From contig JBFHRO010000225.1 in the NCBI GenBank assembly GCA_041591635.1, positions 1 through 5,367 on the forward strand: a stretch of DNA of 5,367 nucleotides, in the 5' to 3' direction. Both the position numbers and the translations under genes were made by a program. This DNA comes from JACKOD01 sp041591635. Lineage in GTDB: Bacteria; Pseudomonadota; Gammaproteobacteria; Pseudomonadales; Oleiphilaceae. The stretch's first letter is position 1. Each line of letters begins with the position of its first letter. The notes beneath the pieces were generated by a model. It was not told where the DNA came from and made no database searches. It saw only the letters and a list, made by a program, of their open reading frames with translations. Shown here piece by piece: positions 5,338 through 5,367 of the stretch.

Positions 5338-5367
5338 CGGTGATCTTGCGCCTCGTTTTGCGATGGG
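5334..5367 (-). CDS. Possible end of an upstream minus-strand gene, cut by the window edge
   Basis: On the minus strand a frame open from the edge ends PSQNEAQDHR and stops at a TGA (5334-5336) that overlaps the chaperone start as ATGA. Such 4-base overlaps are typical of co-translated operon genes, and the weak ribosome site of the chaperone fits. Only ten codons are visible and the other two frames are also open here, so this is weak. PCuAC genes are often next to Sco-type or other copper-handling genes; nothing visible identifies this one. Confidence 0.3.
   Translation of the reverse strand, partial: PSQNEAQDHR

Overview
The window looks like chromosomal DNA of a Gram-negative proteobacterium. 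It holds a periplasm-sensing histidine kinase, a probable outer-membrane beta-barrel with a signal peptide, and a periplasmic PCuAC-type copper chaperone. The moderately GC-rich composition and gene style would fit a gammaproteobacterium of the Pseudomonas/Cellvibrio sort, but this is an inference; no rRNA or marker gene is present to settle it. I see no insertion sequence, CRISPR array, tRNA or phage gene.

Layout. Bases 1-1137 (+) are the 3' part of a HAMP-type sensor histidine kinase whose start lies off the left edge. It converges on a small minus-strand gene (1236-1544, 102 residues, helical, unrecognised), and the gap between them carries two strong hairpins, one a good intrinsic terminator for the minus-strand gene. 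Bases 1545-2170 are a long non-coding stretch with an AT-rich promoter-like block (about 1819-1838), a long stem-loop (1882-1916) and a clear plus-strand intrinsic terminator (1965-1995) that has no recognised gene in front of it. This makes an unannotated small RNA, or a very short peptide gene, the most plausible content.

Next come two plus-strand genes. One is an unrecognised secreted protein that looks like an outer-membrane beta-barrel (2171-3277). The other is a rhomboid-family membrane protein (3378-4817) with a large insert after its first membrane segment and a helical C-terminal domain. It keeps the catalytic Ser motif GASG but has Asp where the catalytic His of the rhomboid dyad should be, so it may be a pseudoprotease. 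It converges with a minus-strand copper chaperone gene (4843-5337) with a perfect H-X10-M-X21-H-X-M site. The chaperone start overlaps, by ATGA, the possible end of another minus-strand gene running off the right edge.

The genes do not form one obvious pathway. What links them is the cell envelope: sensing across the inner membrane, an outer-membrane protein, an inner-membrane rhomboid and periplasmic copper delivery. The two most interesting points are the His-to-Asp change in the rhomboid and the orphan terminator with structured RNA at about 1840-1995.
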